Shown: piece by piece, positions 1 to 7,715 of the stretch
Layout: each line of letters starts with the position of its first letter
How positions within the stretch are numbered: the first letter of the stretch is position 1
Origin: Glycomyces lechevalierae
GTDB taxonomy: Bacteria; Actinomycetota; Actinomycetes; Mycobacteriales; Micromonosporaceae
DNA: 64,000 nt
Direction of reading: 5' to 3'
Assembly (NCBI RefSeq): GCF_027622945.1
Contig: NZ_JAPZVQ010000004.1
Span: 1-64,000, forward strand
Notes under the pieces: generated by a model
Told to the model about the DNA's origin: nothing
What the model saw: only the letters and a program-made list of their open reading frames with translations
Database searches by the model: none
Program-made: the position numbers and the translations under genes

Positions 1-434
1 CCCAGGTGAAGAAGGTGTCGTACGTCCAAGCGTCAAGCGGCGCAAGGGAGAGCGACACGATCGCCATGTACAGCAGGAAGCCGATGCCGATCAGCGTGAT
101 CTTGCCCCGCGAGAACGGCTTGTCGCGGTAGTGGACCACGCCGCCGCGCAGCGTGTAGCGGCCGGTCTGCTTCTTGCCCAGCCAGAACAGGCCGAAGAGC
201 AGCGGGAACAGCACGATCATGAGCGCGATGGCCCAGGCGGCGAAGATCGGCGCGCCGACGGCGTGGCTGATCGGGGCGCCGATCCAGGCGTAGGCGGCGA
301 CGATGAGCGCGCCGGGGACGAGGTGGAGGGCGATGGACAGCGGGATCGAGTGCCGGTCGGCGAGGAGCTTCGCGACGAATCCCTTGGTCTGGGGGGCTTC
401 CGCATTGGCGGTGAGCGACTGCGTGTTCTGCATG
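1..434 (-). CDS. Polytopic membrane protein, C-terminus cut by window edge
   Basis: The visible N-terminal 144 residues start at an ATG (complement of 432-434) and run off the left edge. A short hydrophilic head is followed by hydrophobic segments at about residues 30-52, 56-82 and 106-128. The layout (two helices, then a basic GKKQTGRY stretch, then a further helix) resembles the start of CPBP-family intramembrane proteases. The diagnostic EExxxR and HxxxN motifs of that family would lie outside the window, so this is only a suggestion. It is transcribed divergently from the kinase-like gene at 550. Confidence 0.6.
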
Positions 435-549
435 TCGTAGAGCTTCGCCCCGCGAACTGACACGGGCCTGTCACGCCGCTGTCGCGGCTACGGCGGCGCA
501 TGACAGCGCGCTTTGCAGGGGGTTTACCTCCCGCGTGTAGGTTGCCTGG

Positions 550-1449
550 ATGACCGACTTGCAGTTGAGCGACATCGAGATTGACGAAGCCTTCGTGCGG
601 GCGATGCTGCGCGAGCGGCATCCCGATCTGGCTGGGCTGCCTCTTCGGGAGGTCGAGGGTGGTTGGGACAACAAGATGTGGCGGCTCGGCGACGACCTGG
701 CCGTCCGCATCCCGCGCACACCGCGCGGGCCGGACCTGCTCGACCAGGAGTACCGGTGGCTGCCGGACATCGCGGCGCGGCTGCCGCTTCCTGTATCTGC
801 ACCGGTCAGGTTCGGTGCGCCGACTGCGGCGTTCCCCGCGACCTGGCTCGTGACCACTTGGGTCGCAGGCGAACCGATCGACCGCAGGCCGCTCGAACGC
901 GGGCCCGAATCGGCGGCGGCGCTGGCGGGTTTCCTTGCGGCCCTGCACGAGGAGGCGCCCGCGGACGCGCCGATCAACCCGCACCGGAGCCTGCCGCTGC
1001 CCGATCATGCGGCTGATGTGGAGCGGGGGATCGAGGCTTGGTCGACGGCGGGGAACGCCGCGGCGATGCGCGAGATCTGGGCCGACGCGCTTGCTGCAGA
1101 TTCATGGAAGCGTGGTCCTGTGTGGATTCACGGTGACTTGCATCCGGCGAATGCGGTTGGGGCTGAGGGTGTCTTGACAGGTGTCATCGACTTCGGTGAG
1201 CTGTGCGCGGGCGACCCGGCGGCCGATCTGTGCGCCGCTTGGATGCTGCTTCCTGAGGGCGCGGCTGAGTTGTGCCTTGATGCTTATCCCGACGCCGATG
1301 AGTCGACCGTGCTGCGGGCTCGAGGGTGGGCGCTGATGCGGGCGTTTGGCTTGCTGCAGGTCGGCTACGCGGGGGAGCAGGGCTGGGCCGGCGGCAAGGT
1401 GACCTGGAAGGCGGCGGGCGAGGCGACGTTGGCGCGCTTGCTCGCGTAG
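550..1449 (+). CDS. APH-family phosphotransferase (aminoglycoside/macrolide phosphotransferase fold)
   Basis: This 299-aa protein has the APH kinase hallmarks: a catalytic loop HGDLHPAN at residues 194-201 (Asp196 as base, Asn201 for metal) and the metal-binding IDFGE at 213-217, followed by a GDPAADL helix. The beta-3 segment reads AVRIPR, with Arg where classical kinases have Lys, as in many members of this family. The family phosphorylates antibiotics, sugars, choline or other small molecules. The substrate cannot be told from sequence, and nothing adjacent marks it as a resistance gene. It stands alone. Confidence 0.85.
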   Translation: MTDLQLSDIEIDEAFVRAMLRERHPDLAGLPLREVEGGWDNKMWRLGDDLAVRIPRTPRGPDLLDQEYRWLPDIAARLPLPVSAPVRFGAPTAAFPATWLVTTWVAGEPIDRRPLERGPESAAALAGFLAALHEEAPADAPINPHRSLPLPDHAADVERGIEAWSTAGNAAAMREIWADALAADSWKRGPVWIHGDLHPANAVGAEGVLTGVIDFGELCAGDPAADLCAAWMLLPEGAAELCLDAYPDADESTVLRARGWALMRAFGLLQVGYAGEQGWAGGKVTWKAAGEATLARLLA

Positions 1450-1530
1450 CGGCAATGCCTTTCGTGGCGGCAATGCGGCTCGGTCTCCTGGGGCGTCGCG
1501 GACTTTGCGGCCGCGGATTGCTTGCGCTCA

Positions 1531-1954
1531 AGGCGGGCAGCGACGAAGAGGTGGATTCGGGGCGGGGTTCGATTCGGGGTGGCGGGTCTGATGGGGGCGG
1601 CGGACGATGCTCTTGAGGTGTCTTTTCCCTTGGGGCGCAGGTGGGTCGGGCCGAACATGAATGTCTTCTCGCCCTGTGGGTGATGACAGTGGGGTGTGGT
1701 GCGAGGGATGATTGATGTACGCACAGGGATACGGAAAACGTACAGGTGGCGAGTAGGTGCAAGCAGACTACGCCAAGCCTCTGGCCGAAACCCAAACCGG
1801 ACGAGTTTCCGAGATCAGCGCCTTGACGAAGCGGTGGTTTCAGTCCCAGTGCTATCGGGTTCCACAGCGGACCACGGCCCGTATCGGGGGCGTGCTGGGT
1901 GGGAGATCGTTGGTCGGGATCACCTCGGCCGCGGCAGTGCTCTGAACGAGGCAC
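1531..1954 (+). repeat. Dispersed direct repeat, copy 1 (partner at 60769-61212)
   Basis: A block starting AGGCGGGC and ending GAACGAGGCAC is shared, with drift, with 60769-61212 in the same orientation. Similarity is patchy over the first 140 bases (conserved islands around GCGACGAAGAGGTG and TCCCTTGGGG), perfect over 1696-1798 (103 bases identical to 60947-61049), and then diverges while hairpins are kept. The core is annotated separately as a candidate RNA. Bases 1450-1530 and 1955-2118 hold no gene I can support. Confidence 0.85.
1672..1935 (+). ncRNA. Candidate structured RNA, copy 1
   Basis: This is the conserved core of the repeat. Hairpins seen: GTGCG 1699-1703 with CGCAC 1720-1724; TGGC-GA-GTAG 1747-1756 with CTACGCCA 1768-1775; GAGATCAGCG 1811-1820 with CGGTGGTTTC 1832-1841 (two G-U pairs, one G-G mismatch); CCCG 1878-1881 with CGGG 1885-1888; GGTCG 1912-1916 with CGGCC 1926-1930. 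In copy 2 the last three stems have different bases but still pair, including a C-G to U-A double change. The G-U pairs work only on this strand, which fixes the orientation. The next gene downstream is on the other strand, so a cis-regulatory role is unlikely. Short open frames exist across it but are not preserved by the substitutions. The family is not one I recognise. Confidence 0.6.
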
Positions 1955-2118
1955 GCTTGTAAGACCGCCAGCATGAACGGTGATGCCGGCCGGGCAATAG
2001 AGGACCCGGCCTACCCATCACCTGCGTGCACGGCAACACCAGTCGCGTGCTCGCGTGACCGTGATGCGCGCGGGAAGCACCATCCTGGCCGGTTCACTAG
2101 GGTGACCTCCGGGAAGCT

Positions 2119-2230
2119 CGACCCCGCCCATGGACTCATGGCGCGCGGGAGACCACGACCCCGCTCATGGACTTATGGCCCGGGGAACTACGACCCCGCC
2201 CATGGACTCATGATGCGCGGGAGACCACGA
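2119..2230. repeat. Three tandem copies of a ~36-37-bp unit
   Basis: Units begin with CGACCCCGC at 2119, 2156 and 2191, with a truncated fourth at 2228 (spacings 37, 35 and 37). Each contains CATGGACT(C/T)ATG followed by a G-rich stretch; the first and third are nearly identical. There are no unique spacers, so this is not a CRISPR array. It lies in the convergent gap between copy 1 of the RNA candidate and the sigma-factor gene. The surrounding bases 1955-2405 contain no gene I can support. Confidence 0.85.
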
Positions 2231-2405
2231 CCGCAGTCCTGTAGCTGCCGTGCCCATCAGAGGGAATTCCTCCACGGGCGGCACACGGCGGGTCGAGAGA
2301 CTGCGTGGACAGGGCAACAGGTCTGCGCCCGGCGGTGAAACGACACCGCAGGCTGCACTGATCGCGGAGCCGCAGAGACTGGGAAAGGAGGGTTTCCGAT
2401 ATGGC

Positions 2406-3341
2406 TTACCAGGATGCGATGATCGGGTCGCGGTGTTCGCCGCGGCGCCACTGCTCCGTGACGCGGCCGAGCCGGGCCCGGTCGGCGATGCTGTGGAGGG
2501 TGGCGATCTTGTCGCCGCTGGGGTCCAGGACCAGAATGCCGGCCACACTGTCCCCGAGCACGGCGATCATCGCCGGGGCGCCGTTGACGATCCCGGCGTG
2601 GATCGAGGGGCTGCCGCCCGCGAACTTCCGCTTGGCCGGGGTCGGCTTGAACCCCACCCGAATGATGGCGGCGATGCGCGCGGGGGCCGATTCGAGCCAG
2701 AATCTGCCCATGAACCCCGCGCCGTCGGACACGGCTGTCGCGTCATCGGTCAGCAAGGCCACCAGGCGCTCCGTCTCGCCTGAAGCCGCTGCGTCCACAA
2801 AGGCTTCCACGATGCGGCGGGCGGCCTCGCGGTCGACGTGCGCGGCGTTGCGCCCGACGGTGACGTGTCGCCGGGCTCGGAGCGCGTGCTGCTGACTCGC
2901 GGACTCGGTGATGTCGAGGATCCCCGCGATCTCGCTGTGGCTGTAAGCGAACGCCTCGCGGAGGATGTAGACGGCCCGCTCGGTCGGTGAGAGGCGTTCC
3001 AGGAGCATGAGCACCGCGATGCTCACCGATTCGCGCTGCTCGAAGGTCTCGGCGGGGCCGAGCATCGGGTCGCCGTCGAGTAGCGGCTCCGGCAGCCAAT
3101 CGCCGACCGCGCGCTCGCGCCGCGCCTGCGCCGATCGGAGCCGGTCGAGGGCCAGGTTGGTGACCACTTTGGTCAACCATGCTTCGGGCACCTCGATGCG
3201 GTCGCGGTCGGCGGCCTGCCAGCGCAGGAACGCGTCCTGCACGACGTCCTCGGCGTCGGCGGCCGAACCGAGTAGGCGGTACGCCAACGAGGCCAACCGG
3301 GCCCGGCCGGCCTCGAAGCGCTCCACGTTGGCGGTGTCCAT
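2406..3341 (-). CDS. ECF41-type RNA polymerase sigma factor (SigJ-like) with SnoaL-like C-terminal domain
   Basis: This 311-aa protein has sigma-70 region 2 at about residues 8-75 (RLLGSAADAEDVVQDAFLRW), the ECF41 linker signature DWLPEP at 81-86, and region 4 at about 110-165. A SnoaL/NTF2-like C-terminal extension of about 140 residues follows. In studied ECF41 factors this extension replaces a separate anti-sigma factor and tunes activity. ATG 3341 is chosen; a GTG at 3350 three codons upstream is possible. It starts 10 bases after the partner oxidoreductase, so the two are almost certainly one operon. ECF41 genes are typically paired with such an oxidoreductase, a carboxymuconolactone decarboxylase or an epimerase. 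Confidence 0.9.
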   Translation of the reverse strand: MDTANVERFEAGRARLASLAYRLLGSAADAEDVVQDAFLRWQAADRDRIEVPEAWLTKVVTNLALDRLRSAQARRERAVGDWLPEPLLDGDPMLGPAETFEQRESVSIAVLMLLERLSPTERAVYILREAFAYSHSEIAGILDITESASQQHALRARRHVTVGRNAAHVDREAARRIVEAFVDAAASGETERLVALLTDDATAVSDGAGFMGRFWLESAPARIAAIIRVGFKPTPAKRKFAGGSPSIHAGIVNGAPAMIAVLGDSVAGILVLDPSGDKIATLHSIADRARLGRVTEQWRRGEHRDPIIASW

Positions 3342-3351
3342 GAGCGCCACT

Positions 3352-4539
3352 CTAAGCGGGCACCGCCTCGGCGGCGCGCGTGGCGGGGGTGGCCAGTCCG
3401 TGCCTGCGCGAGGGCAGGCCCCAGGTCGGGTTGGCGACGCCCCAGGTCGCAGTCTTGAGGATGCCGTCCTTGAACCCGGCGGCGGTACGGCCGCACATCG
3501 CGCCCTTCGTCCGCACGTCGCCGCCGACGACCTGCAGGATCGCGTCCTTTCGTCCGAGGCTGATGTGGTTGCCCACGTAGATGAGTCCGGTGCGCTTGAC
3601 CGCGCGGCCGGTGAGGTCGCCGATGATCGCGGCGGTCGCCTGCTGGCCGGTGAACCCGGCCGAGGCGCAGGACATCGGGAGCGGCTGCCCGTTCTCGCCG
3701 ATGACGAACACGGCGTCCCCGGCGGCGTAGACGCCCGGGTGGGAGACCGAGCGCATCTGGCGGTCAACGGTGATCTGGCCGTTCGCCTCGACGGCGAGGC
3801 CGCTGGCGGCGGCGATCGGGTGCACGGCGAACCCGGCGGTCCACACGGTGGCGTCGGCGGCCAGGAACTCGCCCTGTGCGGTGAACGCTCCGTCTGCTGC
3901 TACACGGTCGATCGGCGCGTGCTCGTGGATCGCGATGCCGAACCGGTCGAAGGTCCGCAGCAGGTGGCGGCGGGCCTTGGGGCCGAGCCAGCCGCCGAGT
4001 TCGCCGCTGGTGGCGAGCACGATCTTCAGGCTCGGGTTGGTTTCGGCGATCTCGGTGGCGCCTTCGATGGCGGTCAGGTTGCCGCCGACGACGAGCACGG
4101 TGCCGTTGCCGCCCATGGCTTCGAGCCGGTCGCGCAGGCGCAGGGCCGCGGGCCGGGAGGCGATGTGGAAGGCGTGCTCGCCTACGCCGGGCACGCCGTG
4201 GTCGGCGACGGTGCTGCCGAGGGCGTACACGAGCGTGTCGTACTCGAGCTGGTCGGTGCGAGTGCCGTCGGTGACGGCGACGGTCCGCCGGTCGGCGTCG
4301 ACGGCGGTCACGCGGGCGAGTTCGACGCGGACGCCGGTGCCGGCGAAGATCTTCGCGAGCGGCCGGTGCTTGAGCGTCTGCCCGGTGGCGACCTGGTGGA
4401 GGCGGAAGCGCTCGACGAAGTCGGGTTCGGCGTTGACGATCGTGATCGCGAAGTCGTCGCGGTCGAGGTGGCGCGCGAGATATCCGGCGGCGAAGGTCCC
4501 GGCGTAGCCTGCGCCGAGGACGATGATGCGGTGCTGCAT
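3352..4539 (-). CDS. FAD/NAD(P)-dependent oxidoreductase (type II NADH dehydrogenase-like), ECF41 partner
   Basis: This 395-aa flavoprotein has an N-terminal FAD-binding Rossmann motif VLGAGYAG (about residues 7-14), a central NAD-binding motif VLVVGGNLTAIEGA, and the late FAD motif VYAAGDA before a C-terminal domain. The family transfers electrons from NAD(P)H through FAD, to quinone in NDH-2. No clear membrane-anchoring C-terminal helix is seen, so the acceptor is uncertain. It is the first gene of the operon ending in the ECF41 sigma factor, which is expected to activate this promoter. Confidence 0.85.
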   Translation of the reverse strand: MQHRIIVLGAGYAGTFAAGYLARHLDRDDFAITIVNAEPDFVERFRLHQVATGQTLKHRPLAKIFAGTGVRVELARVTAVDADRRTVAVTDGTRTDQLEYDTLVYALGSTVADHGVPGVGEHAFHIASRPAALRLRDRLEAMGGNGTVLVVGGNLTAIEGATEIAETNPSLKIVLATSGELGGWLGPKARRHLLRTFDRFGIAIHEHAPIDRVAADGAFTAQGEFLAADATVWTAGFAVHPIAAASGLAVEANGQITVDRQMRSVSHPGVYAAGDAVFVIGENGQPLPMSCASAGFTGQQATAAIIGDLTGRAVKRTGLIYVGNHISLGRKDAILQVVGGDVRTKGAMCGRTAAGFKDGILKTATWGVANPTWGLPSRRHGLATPATRAAEAVPA

Positions 4540-4574
4540 TGGCTCGCTCCTGTCTGGTTCGTTGACGCCCTTTG

Positions 4575-4601
4575 AACGGGGCAGCGCCGGAATCCATGAC
4601 A
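4575..4601 (-). promoter_or_regulatory. Candidate ECF41-dependent promoter of the oxidoreductase-sigma operon
   Basis: On the minus strand TGTCATG (4595-4601) is followed, after 16 bases, by CGTT (4575-4578). The reported ECF41 target consensus is TGTCACA with a CGTC-like -10. The element lies about 35 bases upstream of the oxidoreductase ATG. The match is partial, and autoregulation is inferred. Confidence 0.45.
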
Positions 4602-4700
4602 GGGGCGGGAGGTGGCTTGCGTCACGGCCGCTGAGCGGGCCTCAGCCAGGAGCGGCGCCGATGCCGGCGGCCGGATCACCCGATGTCGTCCTCGCCGTGG

Positions 4701-5099
4701 TCAGCGTGCCGGAATTCGCGCGGCGATGCGTTGTTGCGCGTGCTCGCATTCGTGGAAGTCGAGCGGGCAGGACAAGGCATGCTCGATCAGCTCCTTGGCC
4801 GCCTGGGCCTGAACGATGCGCCGTTCGAGGTCACGGGCATGTTCGCGCAGCAGTTCAGGCTCGTCCATGGGGCTGCTGGTCGACAACAGCCGCCGCAGTT
4901 GCCCAAGCGTGAAGCCCGCCTCCTTGCCCAAGAGGATCAGCGCCACCTGAGACAAGTGTTCCTCCCGGTACCGGCGGCGGTCGAACGCATCGCGATCCGC
5001 GACGAGCAGTCCAGCCTGTTCCCAGTGCCGCAGCACATGCGTCGCCAATCCGAAACGCTCGGCGACCTCGCCTATCGAGAAATCCGCGCTTGACTTCAT
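4701..5099 (-). CDS. MerR-family transcriptional regulator
   Basis: This 132-aa protein starts MKSSADFSIGEVAERFGL, the typical MerR winged-helix N-terminus, with HVLRHWEQAGLL (recognition region) and DRRRYREEHL. A helical dimerisation segment follows. The C-terminal CPLDFHECEH carries cysteine and histidines, so metal or redox sensing is possible but unproven. ATG 5099 is chosen because upstream codons of the longer frame lie in the divergent gene. Its start is 27 bases from the divergent MBL-fold gene, its likely target. Confidence 0.85.
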   Translation of the reverse strand: MKSSADFSIGEVAERFGLATHVLRHWEQAGLLVADRDAFDRRRYREEHLSQVALILLGKEAGFTLGQLRRLLSTSSPMDEPELLREHARDLERRIVQAQAAKELIEHALSCPLDFHECEHAQQRIAARIPAR

Positions 5100-5126
5100 C
5101 CATACATTAAGCAGGATGCTGGCCGC

Positions 5127-5936
5127 ATGAACACACGCAACCCCGACCCGACCTCCTCCGCCGCACTGTCGATCACCCGGATCGCCAACGCCTGCACGCT
5201 GATCGAACTCGACGGCCGCTCGGTGCTCACCGACCCGTGGCTCACCGAACGCTGGTACCTGCGCCGCGGTGAGCCGCTGGGCATGACGGTCGACGACCTC
5301 CCGGCCCTGGCCGCGATCGTCGCCACCAACTTCGCCCCGAACCACTGGGACCTGCGCGCCCTACGCCGCTACCGGCACAAGGCGACCACCCCGGTCTACG
5401 TCGCCACTGCAAGCATGGCCCGCCAGGCCCGTGCGCTCGGCTACCGGCTGGCCGAACGCCTGCCATGGGGCGCGGTCCGAAACCCGGGTGCCGGACCGCG
5501 CATCGAGGCCGTTCCGGCCGGGCGAATGCTGCGATGGCGGCACAACGCGTATGTCATCTCGGCCCAGGGCATCCGGGTCTATTTCGGAGGCGAGATCCGC
5601 GAGGTCGACCTGCTGCGCGACTACCGCGTCGCCAACCCGCCGGTGGACGTGGCCCTGCTGCCGACCAACGGCCTGGGCCCGGCGATCGGCACGCCGTTCG
5701 TCATGGGCCACAAAGAGGCAGTGGACGGTGCGACCGTGCTGGGAGCCCGGGCGCTGATCGCCATCCACGACGCCCACGCCGCCGACCCGATGTCGCTGAT
5801 CTTCCGACGCCATGGATCGGCGGGACAGGCCAAGGCGCTGGCGGCCGAGCGCGCCCGCGACCTCGACGTGGTCCTGTTGCCGCCAGGGCAGCGGTGGACC
5901 TATCCGCGAGCAGGGGATACGCCATCCTGTGGCTGA
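5127..5936 (+). CDS. MBL-fold metal-dependent hydrolase (UlaG-like)
   Basis: This 269-aa protein opens with ITRIANACTLIELDGRSVLTDPW, the strand-loop pattern that begins beta-lactamase-fold hydrolases of the UlaG/L-ascorbate-6-phosphate lactonase type. The canonical HxHxDH metal site is replaced by NFAPNHWD (about residues 70-77), where only one histidine and the Asp remain. Later metal-site candidates are GHKEAVDG and IAIHDAHAADP. Activity with a reduced metal site is uncertain. It is divergent from the MerR regulator. The intergenic region contains TTGACT (5090-5095), which fits a MerR-type promoter. Confidence 0.75.
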   Translation: MNTRNPDPTSSAALSITRIANACTLIELDGRSVLTDPWLTERWYLRRGEPLGMTVDDLPALAAIVATNFAPNHWDLRALRRYRHKATTPVYVATASMARQARALGYRLAERLPWGAVRNPGAGPRIEAVPAGRMLRWRHNAYVISAQGIRVYFGGEIREVDLLRDYRVANPPVDVALLPTNGLGPAIGTPFVMGHKEAVDGATVLGARALIAIHDAHAADPMSLIFRRHGSAGQAKALAAERARDLDVVLLPPGQRWTYPRAGDTPSCG

Positions 5937-5998
5937 CCTGGCCAGGTCGCCGCCCGGGAGGGTTCGGCGGAACGTTTCGGTCGCGGGCGTCGCTGTGT

Positions 5999-6580
5999 CT
6001 AGGATCGTGGCCGCCCGGGTCCCGCTCGCGTGCCGGTCGCGGTAGCCGGATCTTCGAGCACGGCTTTGATGCCGCCGACGATGATCGCCAGTCCCGCTTC
6101 GAACTGGGCGTCGCGGTCGGCTCGGGCCCGTTGGTCGAGCCGGGCCTGCTCTTCGATGGTGAAGCCGTTGACGTAGGCGAAGACGGTGTCGGCCGCGGCG
6201 GCTGCGGCCTCAGGCGGCAGACCCGCAACGGCCAGAGCGCCGGTGAACCCGCGCCAGCTCGCCACGCCGGCGGGGCCGGGCCGGTCGAAGGTGGCGATGA
6301 GTCGGGCGCCGTCGCGCCGGGCGAGCATCGCCGCGCGCACCGCGCGGGCGATCCAGCGGGCATGCACGTCCCAGGCAAGGCCGGCCTCGGCTTCGGGGAC
6401 ACCGGCCGCGATGCGATCGACCATCGAGTCGAGCAGCGCGGCCTTGCTGGGATAGTGCCGGTAGAGCGCGCCGGGCTGCACACCGAGCTTCGCCGCCAGC
6501 CGCCGGACGGTGAGAGCGTCGAGGCCGACCTCGTCGAGCAGCTCCAGCGCCGCGTCCAAGACCTCGTCGCGTCGGGCCAT
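5999..6580 (-). CDS. TetR-family transcriptional regulator
   Basis: This 193-aa protein has an N-terminal helix-turn-helix: ALELLDEVGLDALTVRRLAAKLGV, then LYRHYPSKAALLD. The C-terminal domain matches the TetR_C layout (HARWIARAVRAAMLARRDGARL). It starts from ATG 6580. It is divergent from the alpha/beta hydrolase at 6662; the 81-base gap holds a palindromic operator, so it probably represses that gene and itself. Confidence 0.9.
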   Translation of the reverse strand: MARRDEVLDAALELLDEVGLDALTVRRLAAKLGVQPGALYRHYPSKAALLDSMVDRIAAGVPEAEAGLAWDVHARWIARAVRAAMLARRDGARLIATFDRPGPAGVASWRGFTGALAVAGLPPEAAAAAADTVFAYVNGFTIEEQARLDQRARADRDAQFEAGLAIIVGGIKAVLEDPATATGTRAGPGRPRS

Positions 6581-6610
6581 GCGAGTCCCCTTTCGTGATC
6601 TCCCTCGAGT

Positions 6611-6640
6611 GTAAACTAAGTTCACGTGAACAAAGTTCAC
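6611..6640. promoter_or_regulatory. TetR operator candidate
   Basis: The perfect palindrome GTTCACGTGAAC lies at 6620-6631, followed by a further GTTCAC half-site at 6635-6640 and preceded by GTAAAC at 6611. It sits between the divergent TetR and hydrolase genes. It covers the in-frame GTG at 6626, which argues for the ATG at 6662 as the hydrolase start. Confidence 0.65.
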
Positions 6641-6661
6641 CTCGGGATTGGGAGTGCGACC

Positions 6662-7522
6662 ATGCACGGATACCGCAAGGGCACCGTCGAATCGGCGGAC
6701 GGCACCGTCATCGGCTACCGGGAGATCGGCGAGGGGCCGGCGGTCATCCTCCTGCACGGCGGCATGCTGGCCGCCCAGCACATGATGACCCTCGCCGAAA
6801 TCCTCGCCGACACCTTCACCGTCTGCGTCCCCGACCGGCGCGGCCGGGGCTTGAGCGGGCCGCACGGCGAGCGCTTCGGCGTCGAGCGCGAGACCGAGGA
6901 CGTTGCAGCGCTCGCCGCGACCACCGGGGCCGCCCGGATCTTCGGACTCAGTTCGGGAGCGCTCGTCGCACTGCGCGCCGCGCTGCACCTGCCCGGCCTG
7001 ACCCGGGTGGCCCTGTACGAGCCGCCGCTGTCGTCGGGCGGCTCCACCCCGCTGGGCTGGACCAACCGCTACGAGCGCGAGATCGCCGCCGGCAAGCGCG
7101 GAGCGGCCATGATCACCGCCCTCAAAGGGCTGCGCGTCGAACCCTCCCTCGCCCGAATCCCACGCTCGGTGCTGGGCGTGCTGATCCCGCTGGCCCTGCG
7201 TGCGCAGGGCGGAGCCGGCGTCGACGACGTGGCCGTCGACGACCTCATTCCGACCCTCCATTACGACATCCAGATCGTGCGCGAGACGGCCGAGACTGCC
7301 GCCGAATACGCCAAGGTCGACGCTCCGGTGCTGCTCATGGGCGGTTCGAAGAGCCCCGACTACCTCCGTACCGCCCTCGACGCCCTCGAAACCACACTGC
7401 CCCATGCCGAACGGGTCACTCTCGCCCGGATGGGCCACGATGGACCGACCGACGATGGCAGCCCCGCTCGCGTCGGCGCGATCCTGCGCGACTTCTTCGG
7501 ACCGAGTGCGAGTCGCGGGTGA
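6662..7522 (+). CDS. Alpha/beta-fold hydrolase
   Basis: This 286-aa protein carries the oxyanion segment LLHGG (about residues 24-28) and the DRRGRGLSG loop of RsbQ/MhpC-like hydrolases. The nucleophile elbow reads GLSSGA, with Ser in the G-x-S-x-G position, and a late RMGHDGP supplies the likely His. The substrate is unknown. The ATG at 6662 is preferred over the GTG at 6626, which lies inside the operator. It is expected to be controlled by the divergent TetR. Confidence 0.8.
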   Translation: MHGYRKGTVESADGTVIGYREIGEGPAVILLHGGMLAAQHMMTLAEILADTFTVCVPDRRGRGLSGPHGERFGVERETEDVAALAATTGAARIFGLSSGALVALRAALHLPGLTRVALYEPPLSSGGSTPLGWTNRYEREIAAGKRGAAMITALKGLRVEPSLARIPRSVLGVLIPLALRAQGGAGVDDVAVDDLIPTLHYDIQIVRETAETAAEYAKVDAPVLLMGGSKSPDYLRTALDALETTLPHAERVTLARMGHDGPTDDGSPARVGAILRDFFGPSASRG

Positions 7523-7610
7523 GTGGCGCAGCGATACGGGAGTGCCTGACCGCCGCGCCGATGAGCCCGCCATGCCGGCAGACGGGTGCTCCTCTCGATG
7601 CGACTGCGGC

Positions 7611-7650
7611 GGAGGGGAACCTGCGGCGTGCAGCCGCCGGGTTCCCCTCC
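7611..7650. terminator. Strong hairpin, bidirectional terminator candidate
   Basis: GGAGGGGAACC (7611-7621) pairs perfectly with GGTTCCCCTCC (7640-7650); an inner GCGGC/GCCGC extends the stem. It lies in the convergent gap between the hydrolase and the NmrA-like gene. There is no U-tract. Confidence 0.7.
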
Positions 7651-7715
7651 ACTGCGAGCGATGGCACCGCTGTGACTGGAGGCCCCGTCGAGTTGTGGCC
7701 GTTCGCGAGCGGTAC

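Noticed and set aside
1672-1935. Group II intron or known riboswitch
   Set aside because: The GTGCG start is suggestive of a group II intron, but no domain V-like hairpin or reverse transcriptase is present. No downstream sense gene exists for a cis-acting riboswitch.
1696-1962. Short proteins encoded by the repeat (frames from 1696 and 1757, and 60947 and 61008)
   Set aside because: Changes between copies fall at all codon positions, and the open frames end differently. Compensatory changes in hairpins explain the pattern better than protein conservation.
2119-2230. CRISPR array
   Set aside because: Units are directly adjacent with no unique spacers and there are no cas genes.
3007-4575. 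522-codon plus-strand frame opposite the ECF41 operon
   Set aside because: Low-complexity Gly/Ala/Asp-rich translation antisense to two well-supported genes.
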